The notes beneath the pieces are model-generated. The model made no database searches. It saw nothing but the letters and a program-made list of their open reading frames with translations, and was not told the DNA's origin. Of a stretch of 64,000 bases of DNA, positions 1-9,219 are shown in pieces. The stretch lies in contig JABUFA010000010.1 in the NCBI GenBank assembly GCA_013314755.1, positions 42,270-106,269 of the forward strand. Direction: 5' to 3'. The position numbers and the translations under genes are program-made. This stretch comes from Chthonomonadia bacterium (GTDB lineage: Bacteria > Armatimonadota > HRBIN16). Each line of letters starts with the position of its first letter. The stretch's first letter is position 1.

Positions 1-219
1 CGCACCATCCGCGAGAACATCCAATGGATAGGGCACTTCCACACCGCCGGCAACCCGGGGCGCAACGACATGGATGAAACGCAGGAGCTGTATTATCCTG
101 CCATCGCACGCGCCATCAAGGAGACAGGCTACGACCGCTGGGTGGGGCACGAGTTCATCCCCAAAGGCAACGATACCTTCGCCGCTCTGCGCCGGGCATA
201 CGAACAGTTCAAGGTGTAA
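1..219 (+). CDS. Hydroxypyruvate isomerase-like TIM-barrel protein, C-terminal part
   Basis: The reading frame is open from base 1 and ends at TAA 217-219, so only the last 72 residues are present. The residues [11 protein letters not shown] and the later GHEFIP resemble the C-terminal part of the hydroxypyruvate isomerase (Hyi) group of the xylose-isomerase-like TIM-barrel superfamily, which interconverts hydroxypyruvate and tartronate semialdehyde or acts on related small sugars. The start lies outside the window. It converges on a sugar ABC importer, which fits a carbohydrate role but does not prove one. The exact substrate cannot be read from this fragment. Confidence 0.75.
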   Translation, partial: RTIRENIQWIGHFHTAGNPGRNDMDETQELYYPAIARAIKETGYDRWVGHEFIPKGNDTFAALRRAYEQFKV

Positions 220-223
220 GAGA

Positions 224-248
224 GATGGGGCGCACGCCGCGCCCCATC
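224..248. terminator. Hairpin between convergent genes
   Basis: A perfect 10-bp stem (GATGGGGCGC / GCGCCCCATC) with a 5-nt loop sits between the stop codons of two convergent genes, so it could end transcripts from both sides. No long T-run follows on the plus strand; on the minus strand a short AGTTTT precedes it. Function is inferred from position. Confidence 0.55.
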
Positions 249-252
249 AAAA

Positions 253-1074
253 CTATCCCTTCACCGCACCGGCTGTCAGCCCCGCGATGAACTCCTTCTG
301 CAACAGCATGAACAGCACAATCACCGGGAGCACGCTCAGGAACGTGCCTGCCATCAGCGTGCCGTACTGCTGTTGGTAAAGCCCCACCAGCTGGTTGAGC
401 GCGATGGGCAGGGTGAACCGGTCGGTATTATGCAGGATAATCTGGGGCCAGAGGAAGCTGTTCCACGTGCCCATGAAGCTGATGAGGCAGAACGCGCCAA
501 TCATCGGGCGGGAGATGGGCATCACGATGTCCCAGTAGATGCGGAACTCGGAACAGCCGTCAATGCGCGCCGCGTGCAGGAGCTCATCGGGAACCTGCAG
601 GATGGACTGGCGGAACAGGAAGATGCCGAACACGCTGACCGCACCCGGGATAATAAGCCCTGCGTAGCTGTCCACCAGCCCCATGCGATAGATGAGCTCG
701 TACAGCGGTGCCATCAGCACCTGTCCGGGAAGCATCATCGTGGAGAGCATCAGGATCATGATGGCTTTTTTGCCCTTAAAGTCATATTTCGCCAGCGCAA
801 ACCCCGCCAGCGAGGAGAAGAACAACTGCACAATCACCATCGTGGTGGCGACGAAGGTGCTGTTAATCATGTAGCGATGGAAGGGCACGGTGTTGAACAG
901 GTCGCGGAAGTTGAACGTGCTGAGGCGCGGCGCAAAGAAGGTGTAGTGGAACAGGTCATCCGGCGATTTCAGCGTCGCTGCCACCAGCCACACCATGGGC
1001 GTCAGCGTCAGCGCGGCAAACGCCAGCAGGAACAGGTTCACCAGCACCCGAAGCACCCGATAGAACAGCTTCAT
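253..1074 (-). CDS. Carbohydrate ABC transporter permease (MalG type)
   Basis: Inner-membrane permease of a binding-protein-dependent sugar importer, 273 residues. I chose the ATG at 1074 because it overlaps the stop of the upstream permease gene (ATGA) and gives a protein starting MKLFYRVLRV with a first membrane segment; the longer ORF in the track is read-through of the other frame. The EAA loop that contacts the ATPase is visible near the C-terminal half (ARIDGCSEFRIYWDIVMP). It forms an operon with the second permease and the binding protein. No ATP-binding subunit is present, so the importer probably uses an ATPase encoded elsewhere, as many sugar ABC systems do. Confidence 0.9.
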   Translation of the reverse strand: MKLFYRVLRVLVNLFLLAFAALTLTPMVWLVAATLKSPDDLFHYTFFAPRLSTFNFRDLFNTVPFHRYMINSTFVATTMVIVQLFFSSLAGFALAKYDFKGKKAIMILMLSTMMLPGQVLMAPLYELIYRMGLVDSYAGLIIPGAVSVFGIFLFRQSILQVPDELLHAARIDGCSEFRIYWDIVMPISRPMIGAFCLISFMGTWNSFLWPQIILHNTDRFTLPIALNQLVGLYQQQYGTLMAGTFLSVLPVIVLFMLLQKEFIAGLTAGAVKG

Positions 1075-2018
1075 CAGTCGGCACCTCCCTTCCACGCGCC
1101 TGTCACGCGCATCTGGAACAGGCTGATTATCAGCACGCCCAGCGCCAGCGTCCAGCCGACCGTTGAGGCGTATCCCAGGTCCCCCGTCACAAAGCCCGTT
1201 TGATACAGATACATAACGATGGTCAGCCCAGCCTGGTCGGGACCGGCGGAGTTGTTGAGCATAATCCACGGCAGCTCAAACAGCTGGAACGAGCCGATGG
1301 TGCTCATCACCAGCACGAACACCGCCACGGGCTTGATGCCGGGCAGGGTGACCGCCCAGAACTGATGCCAGGCGTTGGCGCCGTCCACCGTTGCCGCTTC
1401 ATAGAGGTCTTTATCCACCGCCTGCAGCGCCGCCAGAAAGTAGACCATATTAAAGCCCACATACATCCACAGCGAGGTCAGCACCAGCGCGGGCATCACC
1501 AGATCGGGGTTGGACAGCCACTTGGTATCGGTCGGAATGCCTGCGATGAAGTGCAGGAAGCGGTTGACCAGACCGTATTGCGGGATGAACAGCACGCTGA
1601 ACAGCACGCCCACGAACACCTGCCCCAGCAGGTTGGGCGAGAAGAAGGCGAGCCGCAGGAGCTCGCGTCCCTTGACCCAGAGACTGTTCAACAGCAGAGC
1701 CAGCCCCAGGCTCATCGGTAGCTGCAGGAACACCGACCAGAAGGCGAACACCGCTGTATTCCACACCGCCTTGTGGAAGTCGGGGTCTGAAAACAGGAAC
1801 GCGAAATTCTGCAGCCCTACGAATACCGCGCTTTTGGGACCGTTGGTCACATAGAACGAGAGCAGGAGGCTTTTGACGATTGGGTACACGCCGAAGGTGG
1901 CGAACAGGATGAGGAAGGGTGATACGAACAGATAGGGCGCCAGCCGGTGCTGCAGAACGAACCAGCGCGAGGTTCGCGGGGCGCGTACGATGCTTATTTC
2001 GGTTTCTCGGGTTGCCAT
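1074..2018 (-). CDS. Carbohydrate ABC transporter permease (MalF type)
   Basis: Inner-membrane permease, 314 residues, partner of the MalG-type protein encoded next. It has a cytoplasmic N-terminus, a first membrane segment around residues 30-50 (LFVSPFLILFATFGVYPIV) and an EAA loop (EAATVDGANAWHQFWAVTLP) that docks the ATPase. Its stop overlaps the next start by one base, and only one base separates its start from the stop of the binding-protein gene, so the three are very likely co-transcribed and coupled. The substrate is a sugar or oligosaccharide by family, but its identity cannot be read. Confidence 0.9.
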   Translation of the reverse strand: MATRETEISIVRAPRTSRWFVLQHRLAPYLFVSPFLILFATFGVYPIVKSLLLSFYVTNGPKSAVFVGLQNFAFLFSDPDFHKAVWNTAVFAFWSVFLQLPMSLGLALLLNSLWVKGRELLRLAFFSPNLLGQVFVGVLFSVLFIPQYGLVNRFLHFIAGIPTDTKWLSNPDLVMPALVLTSLWMYVGFNMVYFLAALQAVDKDLYEAATVDGANAWHQFWAVTLPGIKPVAVFVLVMSTIGSFQLFELPWIMLNNSAGPDQAGLTIVMYLYQTGFVTGDLGYASTVGWTLALGVLIISLFQMRVTGAWKGGAD

Positions 2019-2019
2019 T

Positions 2020-3345
2020 TCAGTAAGGATTCCTCCGCATCAGACGGCGCACTTCATCTGCGCTCTGTTTCAGCCGCTTGCGTACAAACTCTTCGAAGCC
2101 CCGGTCGCCGTGCGTTTTGTAGTATTGCACACATGCCACCAGCGCTTCGCTGAGCTTGCCCTTAGCGGTTGCCACGAATGGACTGGTGTACTGGAAGGGC
2201 ACATGCGGCGCGAGTTCGGCGTACAGTTTGCCGAGAGGCTGATTACTCCAGTAGGGTCGGGGTTCGCTGTAGGCAGGATGGTCCCATGCCTCTTTCAGGG
2301 CGGGCAGGATGTTGGTATCGCGGAACCGCTGGGCGAGGTCTTCCTTGTTCAGGTAAAGGTGCAGAGCGAACTCCCAGGCGAGGTCGGGGTTTTTGCAGTG
2401 TTTGGTGATGCCGATCATGGTGCCTCCCCAGGTGCTGGTGCGTCTGCCGCCCGGATACACGGCAGGCAGGGGCATCAACGCCATCTTGCCGCGCATCTTG
2501 GGCACGTCCACCTCAATGGTTTTGGAACGCCAGTCAGGCGCAATCATGCACAGGAAGTAACCATCCTCCACCGCTTTGGTGAAAATCTGCCCGCCGCCCA
2601 GGTCGCTGGCGATGCGGTTGGGTCCGGCGACCAGCGGCACGTAAAAGAGCATGGTCTGCACGGCGATTTCGTTGTCCATGATGCAGTTGCCCTGCGGGTC
2701 AAACAGCCCGCCGCCTCGCTGGTAGAGCAGGGGCTCGAAGCGGCTGGATTCGCTGTCGGGCAGTTCCAGCATGTACCGTTTGCCGGGAATGGTCACCTTG
2801 CGTCCAACGGCGATAAAGTCGTCCCAGGTTTTTATCTTGTTTGGGTCAATGCCGAGCTGTTCAAACAGGTCGCGGCGGTATGCAAGCATCACGGGGTGTA
2901 CATCGTGTGGAAGCCCAAAGATGCGCCCGCGGCTGGTGTAGGGGGCGAAGCGTGCCTGCACCATGCGGTCGTACAGCCCCGATTGCTTGATACGGTCGGT
3001 CAGGTCCAGGAAGCCGACATCCTTGAGCGGTCCGCGGAAGAAGCTGCCCGCCGCGCTGATTTCTACCTCTACCAGGTCGGGCACGTCGAGGTCGGACAGG
3101 AACGCTGCCTGCAGTCGCGACGTGACCGCCTGCCAGGAAACCAGTTGCAGGTCGATTTTGACGCCCGGATGCTTCGCCTCGAAGGCGGGTATCGCCTGCT
3201 TGTAGGCGTCGTAGTGCGTTTTGGCGAAGGTCCACATCACCAGCGTGGCTTGTGGACGCCTTGCGGGATTGAAAGCCAACCACAGCCCCGACAGGATAGA
3301 GAGAACCAGCATGCTTAGCGCCGCCGGTCCATAAGGGAATCGCAT
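2020..3345 (-). CDS. Sugar ABC transporter substrate-binding protein
   Basis: First gene of the importer operon, 441 residues, belonging to the extracellular solute-binding family 1 type. After one hydrophobic N-terminal segment (about residues 8-26) comes the typical opening of the mature fold with the word FEAKHPGVKIDL. No lipobox cysteine follows the hydrophobic segment, so the protein is probably anchored by that segment or released, rather than being a lipoprotein. The ATG at 3345 has a good ribosome site (GGGAGGG, 5-nt spacing). It captures a carbohydrate outside the membrane and delivers it to the two permeases. Confidence 0.88.
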   Translation of the reverse strand: MRFPYGPAALSMLVLSILSGLWLAFNPARRPQATLVMWTFAKTHYDAYKQAIPAFEAKHPGVKIDLQLVSWQAVTSRLQAAFLSDLDVPDLVEVEISAAGSFFRGPLKDVGFLDLTDRIKQSGLYDRMVQARFAPYTSRGRIFGLPHDVHPVMLAYRRDLFEQLGIDPNKIKTWDDFIAVGRKVTIPGKRYMLELPDSESSRFEPLLYQRGGGLFDPQGNCIMDNEIAVQTMLFYVPLVAGPNRIASDLGGGQIFTKAVEDGYFLCMIAPDWRSKTIEVDVPKMRGKMALMPLPAVYPGGRRTSTWGGTMIGITKHCKNPDLAWEFALHLYLNKEDLAQRFRDTNILPALKEAWDHPAYSEPRPYWSNQPLGKLYAELAPHVPFQYTSPFVATAKGKLSEALVACVQYYKTHGDRGFEEFVRKRLKQSADEVRRLMRRNPY

Positions 3346-3366
3346 GACAGCCCTCCCACTAACAAT

Positions 3367-3376
3367 GAAAGCTTTC
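3367..3376. promoter_or_regulatory. Palindrome upstream of the sugar importer
   Basis: GAAAGCTTTC is a 10-bp perfect palindrome about 20 nt upstream of the binding-protein start. Short palindromes at such places are often operators of LacI-type sugar regulators, but the usual central CG is absent and no regulator gene is nearby. A weak -10-like TAAAAT lies further upstream on the minus strand. Weak call. Confidence 0.2.
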
Positions 3377-3448
3377 CATCCGAAGATTTTACCTTTTCAG
3401 AGGCGGTTTCCTGCATTTAATCGTTTAAGAAGTGCGGAGAGGGGAAGT

Positions 3449-3547
3449 GTTATCCTGAACGAAGGGGCTCGCTGTATTGTCATCCTGGATGGAGTGAAGG
3501 GTCTTAGCAAAGAGGTGTTCTCCTGCGCTTCGCAGGACGGAAACACC
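3449..3547. repeat. Degenerate ATCCTGAGCGAAG-type interspersed repeat
   Basis: Two neighbouring segments, TATCCTGAACGAAGG (from 3451) and TCATCCTGGATGGAGTGAAG (from 3480), look like decayed copies of the TCATCCTGAGCGAAGCGAAGG repeat seen between genes in several thermophilic and other bacteria. The same stretch ends in a hairpin (GGTGTT outer arm at 3514-3519, TCCTGCG/CGCAGGA inner stem, AACACC at 3542-3547) just before the leuC promoter. The 250 bases between the sugar operon and leuC hold no credible gene. Confidence 0.45.
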
Positions 3548-3564
3548 ACACCTACCGTCGTGCA

Positions 3565-3573
3565 TGGTATAAT
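3565..3573 (+). promoter_or_regulatory. Extended -10 promoter of leuCD
   Basis: TGGTATAAT is a perfect extended -10 element; no good -35 is visible 17 bases upstream, as is common with extended -10 promoters. Transcription would start near 3580, giving a very short leader that begins just before the AAAGGAGGA ribosome site. Confidence 0.65.
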
Positions 3574-3597
3574 AAAATCCCAAAGGAGGAGATGCCT

Positions 3598-5028
3598 ATG
3601 CCCACTCTGTTCGAGAAAATCTGGAACGCTCACGTCGTCCACGAAGAACCTGGGCGACCGGCACTGCTATATATTGACCGCCACTTCGTGCACGAGGTGA
3701 CCTCTCCGCAGGCGTTTGACGGCTTGCGCCAGGCGGGGCGCAGGGTGCGCCGTCCTGACCTGACCTTCGCCACGATGGACCACAACGTGCCCACCGATAA
3801 TCGGTGGAACATCACCGACCCCATCTCGGCGAAGCAGATTGAGGTCCTGCGCAGGAACTGTCAGGAGTTCGGCATCACCCTGTTCGATCTGGATAGCGAG
3901 GACAACGGCATCGTGCATGTAATCGGTCCCGAGCTGGGAATCACCCTGCCCGGCTTGACCATCGTGTGCGGCGACAGTCACACCTCCACGCACGGTGCGT
4001 TCGGTGCGCTGGCGTTTGGCATTGGCACCTCAGAAGTTGAGCATGTGCTGGCGACGCAGACCCTGCCTCAGACCAAACCCTTGACCATGGCGATTCGCCT
4101 GGAGGGCAAGCGTCCGCTGGGTGTGACCGCCAAAGACCTGATTCTGGGCATCATCGGGCGCATTGGCGCGGGCGGAGGCACTGGCTGTGTGGTGGAGTAC
4201 ATGGGCGAAGCCATTCGCGCCCTGAGCATGGAAGAGCGGTTGACGATATGCAACATGTCCATTGAAGCAGGCGCTCGCGCGGGCATGATTGCCCCTGACG
4301 AGACCACCTTCGCCTATCTGGAAGGCAGGCGATATGCCCCACAGGGCAAACAGTTCGAGCGGGCGGTCGCTTACTGGCAGACTTTGCCGTCCGACCCCGA
4401 TGCGCGGTTTGACCGCGAGGTGCAATTCGACGTCTCTACGTTCGCGCCGCAGGTGACCTGGGGCACCAGCCCCGAACAGGTGGTGGACGTGACCGGTTGT
4501 GTGCCAGACCCGGCTTCCTTCGCCGACGAGACCAAAGCCCGTGCTGCCGAACGCGCCCTGCAGTACATGGGGCTGAAGCCGGGCACACCCATTCAGGAGA
4601 TTAAGGTGGACAGGGTGTTCATTGGCTCGTGCACCAACGGCAGGCTGAGCGATTTGCGCGCAGCGGCGGCAGTGGTCAAGGGCAAAAAGGTCGCGCCCCA
4701 TGTGCGGGCGATGGTGGTTCCCGGCTCACAGCGAGTGAAGAAGATGGCGGAAGAGGAGGGACTGCACGAGATTTTCATTCAGGCAGGCTTCGAGTGGCGC
4801 GACTCGGGATGCAGTATGTGCTTGGGCATGAACCCCGACATCCTGATGCCCGGTGAGCGTTCCGCTTCCACCAGCAACCGCAACTTCGAGGGGCGACAGG
4901 GACGCGGCGGACGCACCCACCTGGTCAGCCCCCAGATGGCGGCGGCTGCGGCTATTGCCGGACACTTTGTGGACATCCGCGAGTGGTACCGAGAAGGCAA
5001 AATCGCTGAGGAGGTTCTGCGCCCATGA
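3598..5028 (+). CDS. leuC: 3-isopropylmalate dehydratase large subunit
   Basis: Catalyses, with LeuD, the isomerisation of 2-isopropylmalate to 3-isopropylmalate in leucine synthesis; cytoplasmic 4Fe-4S enzyme. Of two in-frame ATGs (3592, 3598) I prefer 3598: it lies 8 nt from the GGAGG site and gives the family opening [13 protein letters not shown]. The protein is 476 residues, normal for the bacterial long form. The cluster-binding cysteines are visible at about 345 (GSCTNGR) and at 405 and 408 (CSMC). The active-site region [13 protein letters not shown] is intact. The stop overlaps the leuD start (ATGA), so the pair is translationally coupled. Confidence 0.97.
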   Translation: MPTLFEKIWNAHVVHEEPGRPALLYIDRHFVHEVTSPQAFDGLRQAGRRVRRPDLTFATMDHNVPTDNRWNITDPISAKQIEVLRRNCQEFGITLFDLDSEDNGIVHVIGPELGITLPGLTIVCGDSHTSTHGAFGALAFGIGTSEVEHVLATQTLPQTKPLTMAIRLEGKRPLGVTAKDLILGIIGRIGAGGGTGCVVEYMGEAIRALSMEERLTICNMSIEAGARAGMIAPDETTFAYLEGRRYAPQGKQFERAVAYWQTLPSDPDARFDREVQFDVSTFAPQVTWGTSPEQVVDVTGCVPDPASFADETKARAAERALQYMGLKPGTPIQEIKVDRVFIGSCTNGRLSDLRAAAAVVKGKKVAPHVRAMVVPGSQRVKKMAEEEGLHEIFIQAGFEWRDSGCSMCLGMNPDILMPGERSASTSNRNFEGRQGRGGRTHLVSPQMAAAAAIAGHFVDIREWYREGKIAEEVLRP

Positions 5029-5642
5029 AACCGTTCGAGAAGCTCACCGCGCTGGTGGCTCCGCTCGACCAGCCGAACGTAGATACCGACCAGATTGTGC
5101 CCAAGCAGTTTCTGAAGCGGGTGGAGCGCACGGGCTTTGGGCAGTTCCTGTTCTATGACTGGCGGTTCCAGCCCGACGGCTCACCGAACCCCGACTTCGT
5201 GCTGAACCAGCCGCGCTATCAGGGGGCGCAAATCCTGCTGACCCGCGAGAACTTCGGCTGCGGCTCCAGCCGCGAACACGCCCCGTGGGCACTGCTGGAC
5301 TACGGCTTCCGGGTGCTGATTGCCCCCTCCTTCGCGGACATCTTCAGGACAAACTGCTTCAAGAACGGTATCCTGCCTGTGGAACTGCCTGCGGAGGTGG
5401 TGGATGACCTTTTCCGCCGCGTCTACGCGCAGGAGGGCTATCAGCTGACGGTGGACCTTCAGGAGCAAACCATCACTGGCGAGGATGGCTTTGTCGCCCG
5501 TTTCGAGATAGACCCCTTCCGCAAGAAGTGCCTGCTGGAAGGACTGGACGACATCGGGCTGACGCTACAGTACGAGCACAAGATTGCGGAATACGAGGCG
5601 ACGCACCGCGAACCCTGGCAGGCTGCCATCGCAGGGAGATAA
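5025..5642 (+). CDS. leuD: 3-isopropylmalate dehydratase small subunit
   Basis: Small subunit of isopropylmalate isomerase, 205 residues, the length of the E. coli-type (long) form rather than the roughly 165-residue archaeal type. The swivelling-domain motif [14 protein letters not shown] is intact at about residues 75-90, and the N-terminus [17 protein letters not shown] is typical. It overlaps leuC by 4 bases. No leuA or leuB is in the window, so the rest of the pathway is encoded elsewhere. Confidence 0.97.
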   Translation: MKPFEKLTALVAPLDQPNVDTDQIVPKQFLKRVERTGFGQFLFYDWRFQPDGSPNPDFVLNQPRYQGAQILLTRENFGCGSSREHAPWALLDYGFRVLIAPSFADIFRTNCFKNGILPVELPAEVVDDLFRRVYAQEGYQLTVDLQEQTITGEDGFVARFEIDPFRKKCLLEGLDDIGLTLQYEHKIAEYEATHREPWQAAIAGR

Positions 5643-5703
5643 CCCGCACACGCCATGTGGTAAAATATGGTCGACTGTTGCATGGTGACATGGAGAATCT
5701 GCG

Positions 5704-6462
5704 ATGCCCATTACACCTGCCGATATTGACGCTTTTATTGAGCTCCTGCGCCAGGACCCCGCGCTGAGACAGCGCGTCTTCGCCGCGATTGCTCCTGAGG
5801 AGTTTCTGGCTCTGCCGGCGAAGGTAGACCGGCTGGCGGGTGAGGTGTCCGCTTCGCGCACAGCCTCTGAGGAGCGGTTCGCGCGCATTGAAGCGATTCT
5901 CGAACGGCTGGCAGAGAGCCAATCGCGCACCGAAGCCGAAATCGCCGAACTGCGCAAAGCAATAGACCTGTTCCGACAGGCGGCGCAGGAGCGGTTCCAG
6001 AAGCTGGAGGACGAGTGGGCAAAACTGCTCGGCAGGTATCTGGAAGAACAGTACGCAAAACACATTTACTCTTATTTCGGACATGTTCTGTGCAGGATGC
6101 GCTTGCTCACACCGAGCGATATTGATGACCTCGTACGCCCTGCGCTGACTATCGCGGAGGTGAAAGACCTCTTCCTGGCGGACATCATCGCGCGGGGGCG
6201 CCTCCTCGAACAGCCCGACCAGCAGGTCTATCTGGTCATGGAAGTCTCCCGCACGATAGACGAAAGCGACGTCGCACGCGCCAGACGCCGCGCCGACCTG
6301 ATGCGCAAAGCGGGGCTACCCTGCGTAGCGGCCGTTGGCGGCGAGCAAATTACGGAGGCAGGGCGTCTGGAGGCGGAGCACTCACAGGTTCTGTGCATGT
6401 TGGACGGTAATCTGGAGGGAGACTGGCAAGAATCGCTGGCGCGCTCACTGCAGGAGGGATAG
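5704..6462 (+). CDS. Coiled-coil protein with PD-(D/E)XK-like C-terminal domain
   Basis: 252-residue cytoplasmic protein of unknown role. Residues about 40-110 form a long charged heptad-rich coiled coil (RLAGEVSASRTASEERFARI onward). The C-terminal half (about 120-245) looks like the restriction-endonuclease-like fold found next to such coiled coils in many thermophile and cyanobacterial proteins (DUF3782-like): FLADIIARGR, then strand YLVMEVSRTI, then a helix rich in Arg and the strand PCVAAVGGE. The usual catalytic E-x-K is E-V-S here, so nuclease activity is doubtful. A weak TAAAAT box lies upstream. Family assignment is tentative. Confidence 0.55.
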   Translation: MPITPADIDAFIELLRQDPALRQRVFAAIAPEEFLALPAKVDRLAGEVSASRTASEERFARIEAILERLAESQSRTEAEIAELRKAIDLFRQAAQERFQKLEDEWAKLLGRYLEEQYAKHIYSYFGHVLCRMRLLTPSDIDDLVRPALTIAEVKDLFLADIIARGRLLEQPDQQVYLVMEVSRTIDESDVARARRRADLMRKAGLPCVAAVGGEQITEAGRLEAEHSQVLCMLDGNLEGDWQESLARSLQEG

Positions 6463-6506
6463 CTGCCCGCAGGGAATCCCCGTATACACTTCAACGTGTA
6501 GAGGGG

Positions 6507-8840
6507 GTGTATGCATTGCGGGCAATGCTGATTGTGTTTCTCACCGCAGGTGTCTCATCGGTCGCTTTCCCGGAAGTGGTGCTGGTGCGCGCGAGCAAGC
6601 CTCAGGCGGTCATCGTGGCGCCTGCTCAACCCCAGGGCGACCTTGCTTCAGCCATCGCTGACCTTCGCCTGTACCTTGAGAAGATGAGCGGAGCGCGTCT
6701 GCAGGTTGTTCAGGAGGCTGACCGGGCGCGCCCGGCGATAATACTGCGCACCGGAGCTACCGGGCTTTCCAGAGCAGGCTACCGTATCCACACCGAAGAC
6801 AATCGGCTGGTTATTGAAGGCGCAACCGACGCCGGGCTGGTGAACGGCATCTACGGCTTTCTGGAAGACCACCTGGGCATCCACTGGTATATTCCGGGCG
6901 AGCTGGGCGAATATGTGCCTCGGCGCAGAGACGTAGTAGTACGTGCGCTGGACGAAACGCGCGAGCCGGCAATCCCCAGCGTCACTGGCTTCGGCGGCTA
7001 CCAGGCGGACCCACCCAAAGGCGCAGAGTGGAAGCGACGCAACCGATTGAACGGCTTTGAACCCTACTGGCACAGCCACAACTGGGAAGGCATTATCCCG
7101 TCCAGCGAAGCGTCGCGCCATCCCGAATGGTTCGCGCTGATAGACGGCGAGCACAAATGGCAGCTCTGCACCACCCATCCCGAGGTCATCCGCATCGCCA
7201 TTCAGCGGGTGCTGGAATACTTTGAAAAGAACCCCCAGGCGAAAACTTTCTCCCTCTCACCCAACGATTACGGCAAGTTCTGCCAGTGCGAGCGGTGCCG
7301 TGCGCTGGACCAGCAGATAGGTGTGGACACCTTTGCGCCGGGGGGACAGTTTACTGACCGGCTGGTGTATTTCTTCAACCAGATTGCGGAAGAGGTGGCG
7401 AAGCGCTATCCCGATAAACTGCTCTGCTTCTATGCCTACCTCACCCACACCGAGCCGCCCCAAAAGATAAAGCCTCATCCGAATCTGATGCCCGTGATTT
7501 GCCACACGCCGTGGGAGTTCTGTCATGCGCACCCCGTCACCGCCGATTGTGAGCCGGGCAGACGGTTTCGGCAGATTGTTCTGCGCTGGCGCGATCTGTG
7601 CCCGCACGTGGGCATCTACGACTATTACGGGCACTGGCAGTGGTTCGGGCAGTGGCCGCTGGTGCATACGTTGAAAACCGACATCCCCTTTTACGCCAAG
7701 CTGGGCATTGAACACCTCAACAGCGAAACGCACGACGACTGGTGGACACAGCCTCTGAACATCCTTGCCGCGGTCAAGCTGGTGTGGAACCCCCAGCTGG
7801 ATACCGACGCGCTGATACGCGACTTCTGCCAGCACCTGTTTGCCGAATCCGCCGAGCCGGTGCGCCGGTACTTTACTCTGTACCAGCAGCTGATGGCGAA
7901 CATCCCTCTGGACGCCTACGCGAATCACGAGGACTGGTGGGTCTATCCCTCCGCGCAGGCGATGGAGGAGGGTCGGCGCTTGCTGGAGGAGGCGTTCAGG
8001 CTGGCACGCTCAGAGGCAGTGAAGGAACGGGTGCGCCGGCTTCAGGTTGGGCATCAGGTGTACCTCCTGCAGTGGCAATCGGCAACTGCTCGGAGGGCGG
8101 GCAAAGTCATGCAGGCGTACGACGCCGACCTGCAGTTTGCTCAGCTGGTTCAACAGATGAAGCACAGTGGTCCGCGCGATGTCATTGACCTGTGGCTGGC
8201 GGAGCACGAGAGCGGACAGCGTGCCAGCGAAGCGCAGGCGTTTGTGGAGCTGTTGAACAACGCCGGCTACACCACCGCGCAGGCACGGGAAGAGGCTCTG
8301 CGCCGCGCGGAAGCGGAACCCATCGCCTTCGCCCGCGATCTGGGCTTCATCACCGAGTGGCTGGTGCTTGGTCCCTTCCGATGCCAGCAGGGCGCGTTAG
8401 ACCAGCCGGATATTCCCGTACAGGCGATAGAGCCGGGACAGAAAGCAGAGACGCTGGCAGGTTCCAGAGAGTGGCAGAAGGTGAGCGTCAACCAGCCTCT
8501 GGGGGTGCTGGACCTGCGTGCCCTGTTCACCAGAGAGCCATGGGTCAGCGCGTACGCCGCGTGCTGGGTGCAGTTGCCCGGTCCCGCACCAATCAGTCTG
8601 CGCGTGGGAAGCAATGACGGCGCGGCGGTGTGGCTGGATGGCAGGCTCATCCTGTGCTCGGATGTGCCCAGAGGGCTTCAGCTGGACCAGGACCGGGTGT
8701 CCGTCGCCGGCGGAGGCAGTAAATGGTATCTGCTGGTGGTGAAGGTCATCAACCACGCGAACCTGTGGAAGCTTGCCGTGCGCTTCACCGACCTGGCAGG
8801 GCGCCCCCTGCAGGTTCCCACTAGCACAACGCCGCCATAG
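6507..8840 (+). CDS. Secreted DUF4838 protein, glycoside-hydrolase-like
   Basis: 777-residue exported protein. The frame opens at GTG 6507, but TTG 6516 has better spacing from the GAGGGG site and gives the same signal peptide (MLIVFLTAGVSSVAF), so the start is uncertain by a few codons. Residues about 25-145 resemble the N-terminal domain of alpha-glucuronidase-like enzymes (LRLYLEKMSGA, then YGFLEDHLGIHWYIPG). The middle (about 180-470) is DUF4838, a TIM-barrel-like domain with FSLSPNDYGKFCQCERCRAL. The C-terminal 150 residues look like an all-beta binding module with LRVGSNDGAAVWLDG. Probably acts on plant-type or other polysaccharide outside the cytoplasm; the reaction is unknown. Confidence 0.8.
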   Translation: MYALRAMLIVFLTAGVSSVAFPEVVLVRASKPQAVIVAPAQPQGDLASAIADLRLYLEKMSGARLQVVQEADRARPAIILRTGATGLSRAGYRIHTEDNRLVIEGATDAGLVNGIYGFLEDHLGIHWYIPGELGEYVPRRRDVVVRALDETREPAIPSVTGFGGYQADPPKGAEWKRRNRLNGFEPYWHSHNWEGIIPSSEASRHPEWFALIDGEHKWQLCTTHPEVIRIAIQRVLEYFEKNPQAKTFSLSPNDYGKFCQCERCRALDQQIGVDTFAPGGQFTDRLVYFFNQIAEEVAKRYPDKLLCFYAYLTHTEPPQKIKPHPNLMPVICHTPWEFCHAHPVTADCEPGRRFRQIVLRWRDLCPHVGIYDYYGHWQWFGQWPLVHTLKTDIPFYAKLGIEHLNSETHDDWWTQPLNILAAVKLVWNPQLDTDALIRDFCQHLFAESAEPVRRYFTLYQQLMANIPLDAYANHEDWWVYPSAQAMEEGRRLLEEAFRLARSEAVKERVRRLQVGHQVYLLQWQSATARRAGKVMQAYDADLQFAQLVQQMKHSGPRDVIDLWLAEHESGQRASEAQAFVELLNNAGYTTAQAREEALRRAEAEPIAFARDLGFITEWLVLGPFRCQQGALDQPDIPVQAIEPGQKAETLAGSREWQKVSVNQPLGVLDLRALFTREPWVSAYAACWVQLPGPAPISLRVGSNDGAAVWLDGRLILCSDVPRGLQLDQDRVSVAGGGSKWYLLVVKVINHANLWKLAVRFTDLAGRPLQVPTSTTPP

Positions 8841-8875
8841 GGAGCGCACCGAAGAGGATTCCGCCCCCAGATTCG

Positions 8876-9210
8876 CCTCTCCCCGCATCGGGGAGAGGCT
8901 GGGAGAGGGGTCGGCTCACCAGGAGGTTCGCCCTCCAGATGGGGCATCAGCGGGAGAGGGGTTCTCCCCCGCTTGCGGGGAAGTCGGGTGGGGCTGTTTT
9001 GCTTCTCAGCGGGCAACCACAAGAGTTGCCCCTACAGACGGCTCACCGGGAGGTTCGCCCTCCAATCTTGTGGAAATGTTATCCTCTGGAGGGCGAGGCT
9101 GCGGACGAGCCTTTTTCCCTCTCCTTGTGGGAGAGGGTCAGGGTGAGGGCTTTTCCTACAGGTGGGCTGTCTTGCGTCGGGAAAAGGGGTTCCCTCCCAG
9201 AGGGCGAGAT
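8876..9210. repeat. Palindromic repeat mosaic, copy 1
   Basis: The gap between convergent genes is filled by modules that recur elsewhere in the window: hairpin CCTCTCCCC-N5-GGGGAGAGG (8876-8898, module B); GGCTCACCAGGAGGTTCGCC (8913-8937, A); CTCCCCCGCTTGCGGGGAAG (8964-8996, C); GGGCAAC-N7-GTTGCCC (9011-9035, D); a second A (9040-9064); A inverted (9087-9111); and CCCTCTCCTTGTGGGAGAGGG with a GTGAGGGC tail (9117-9150, E). Most modules are themselves inverted repeats. ORFs called through this stretch are artefacts of the repeats. Confidence 0.85.
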
Positions 9211-9219
9211 AGCAGACAA

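Noticed and set aside
3344-3700. ORF upstream of and into leuC
   Set aside because: It overlaps leuC in another frame and consists partly of degenerate repeat; no coding signature.
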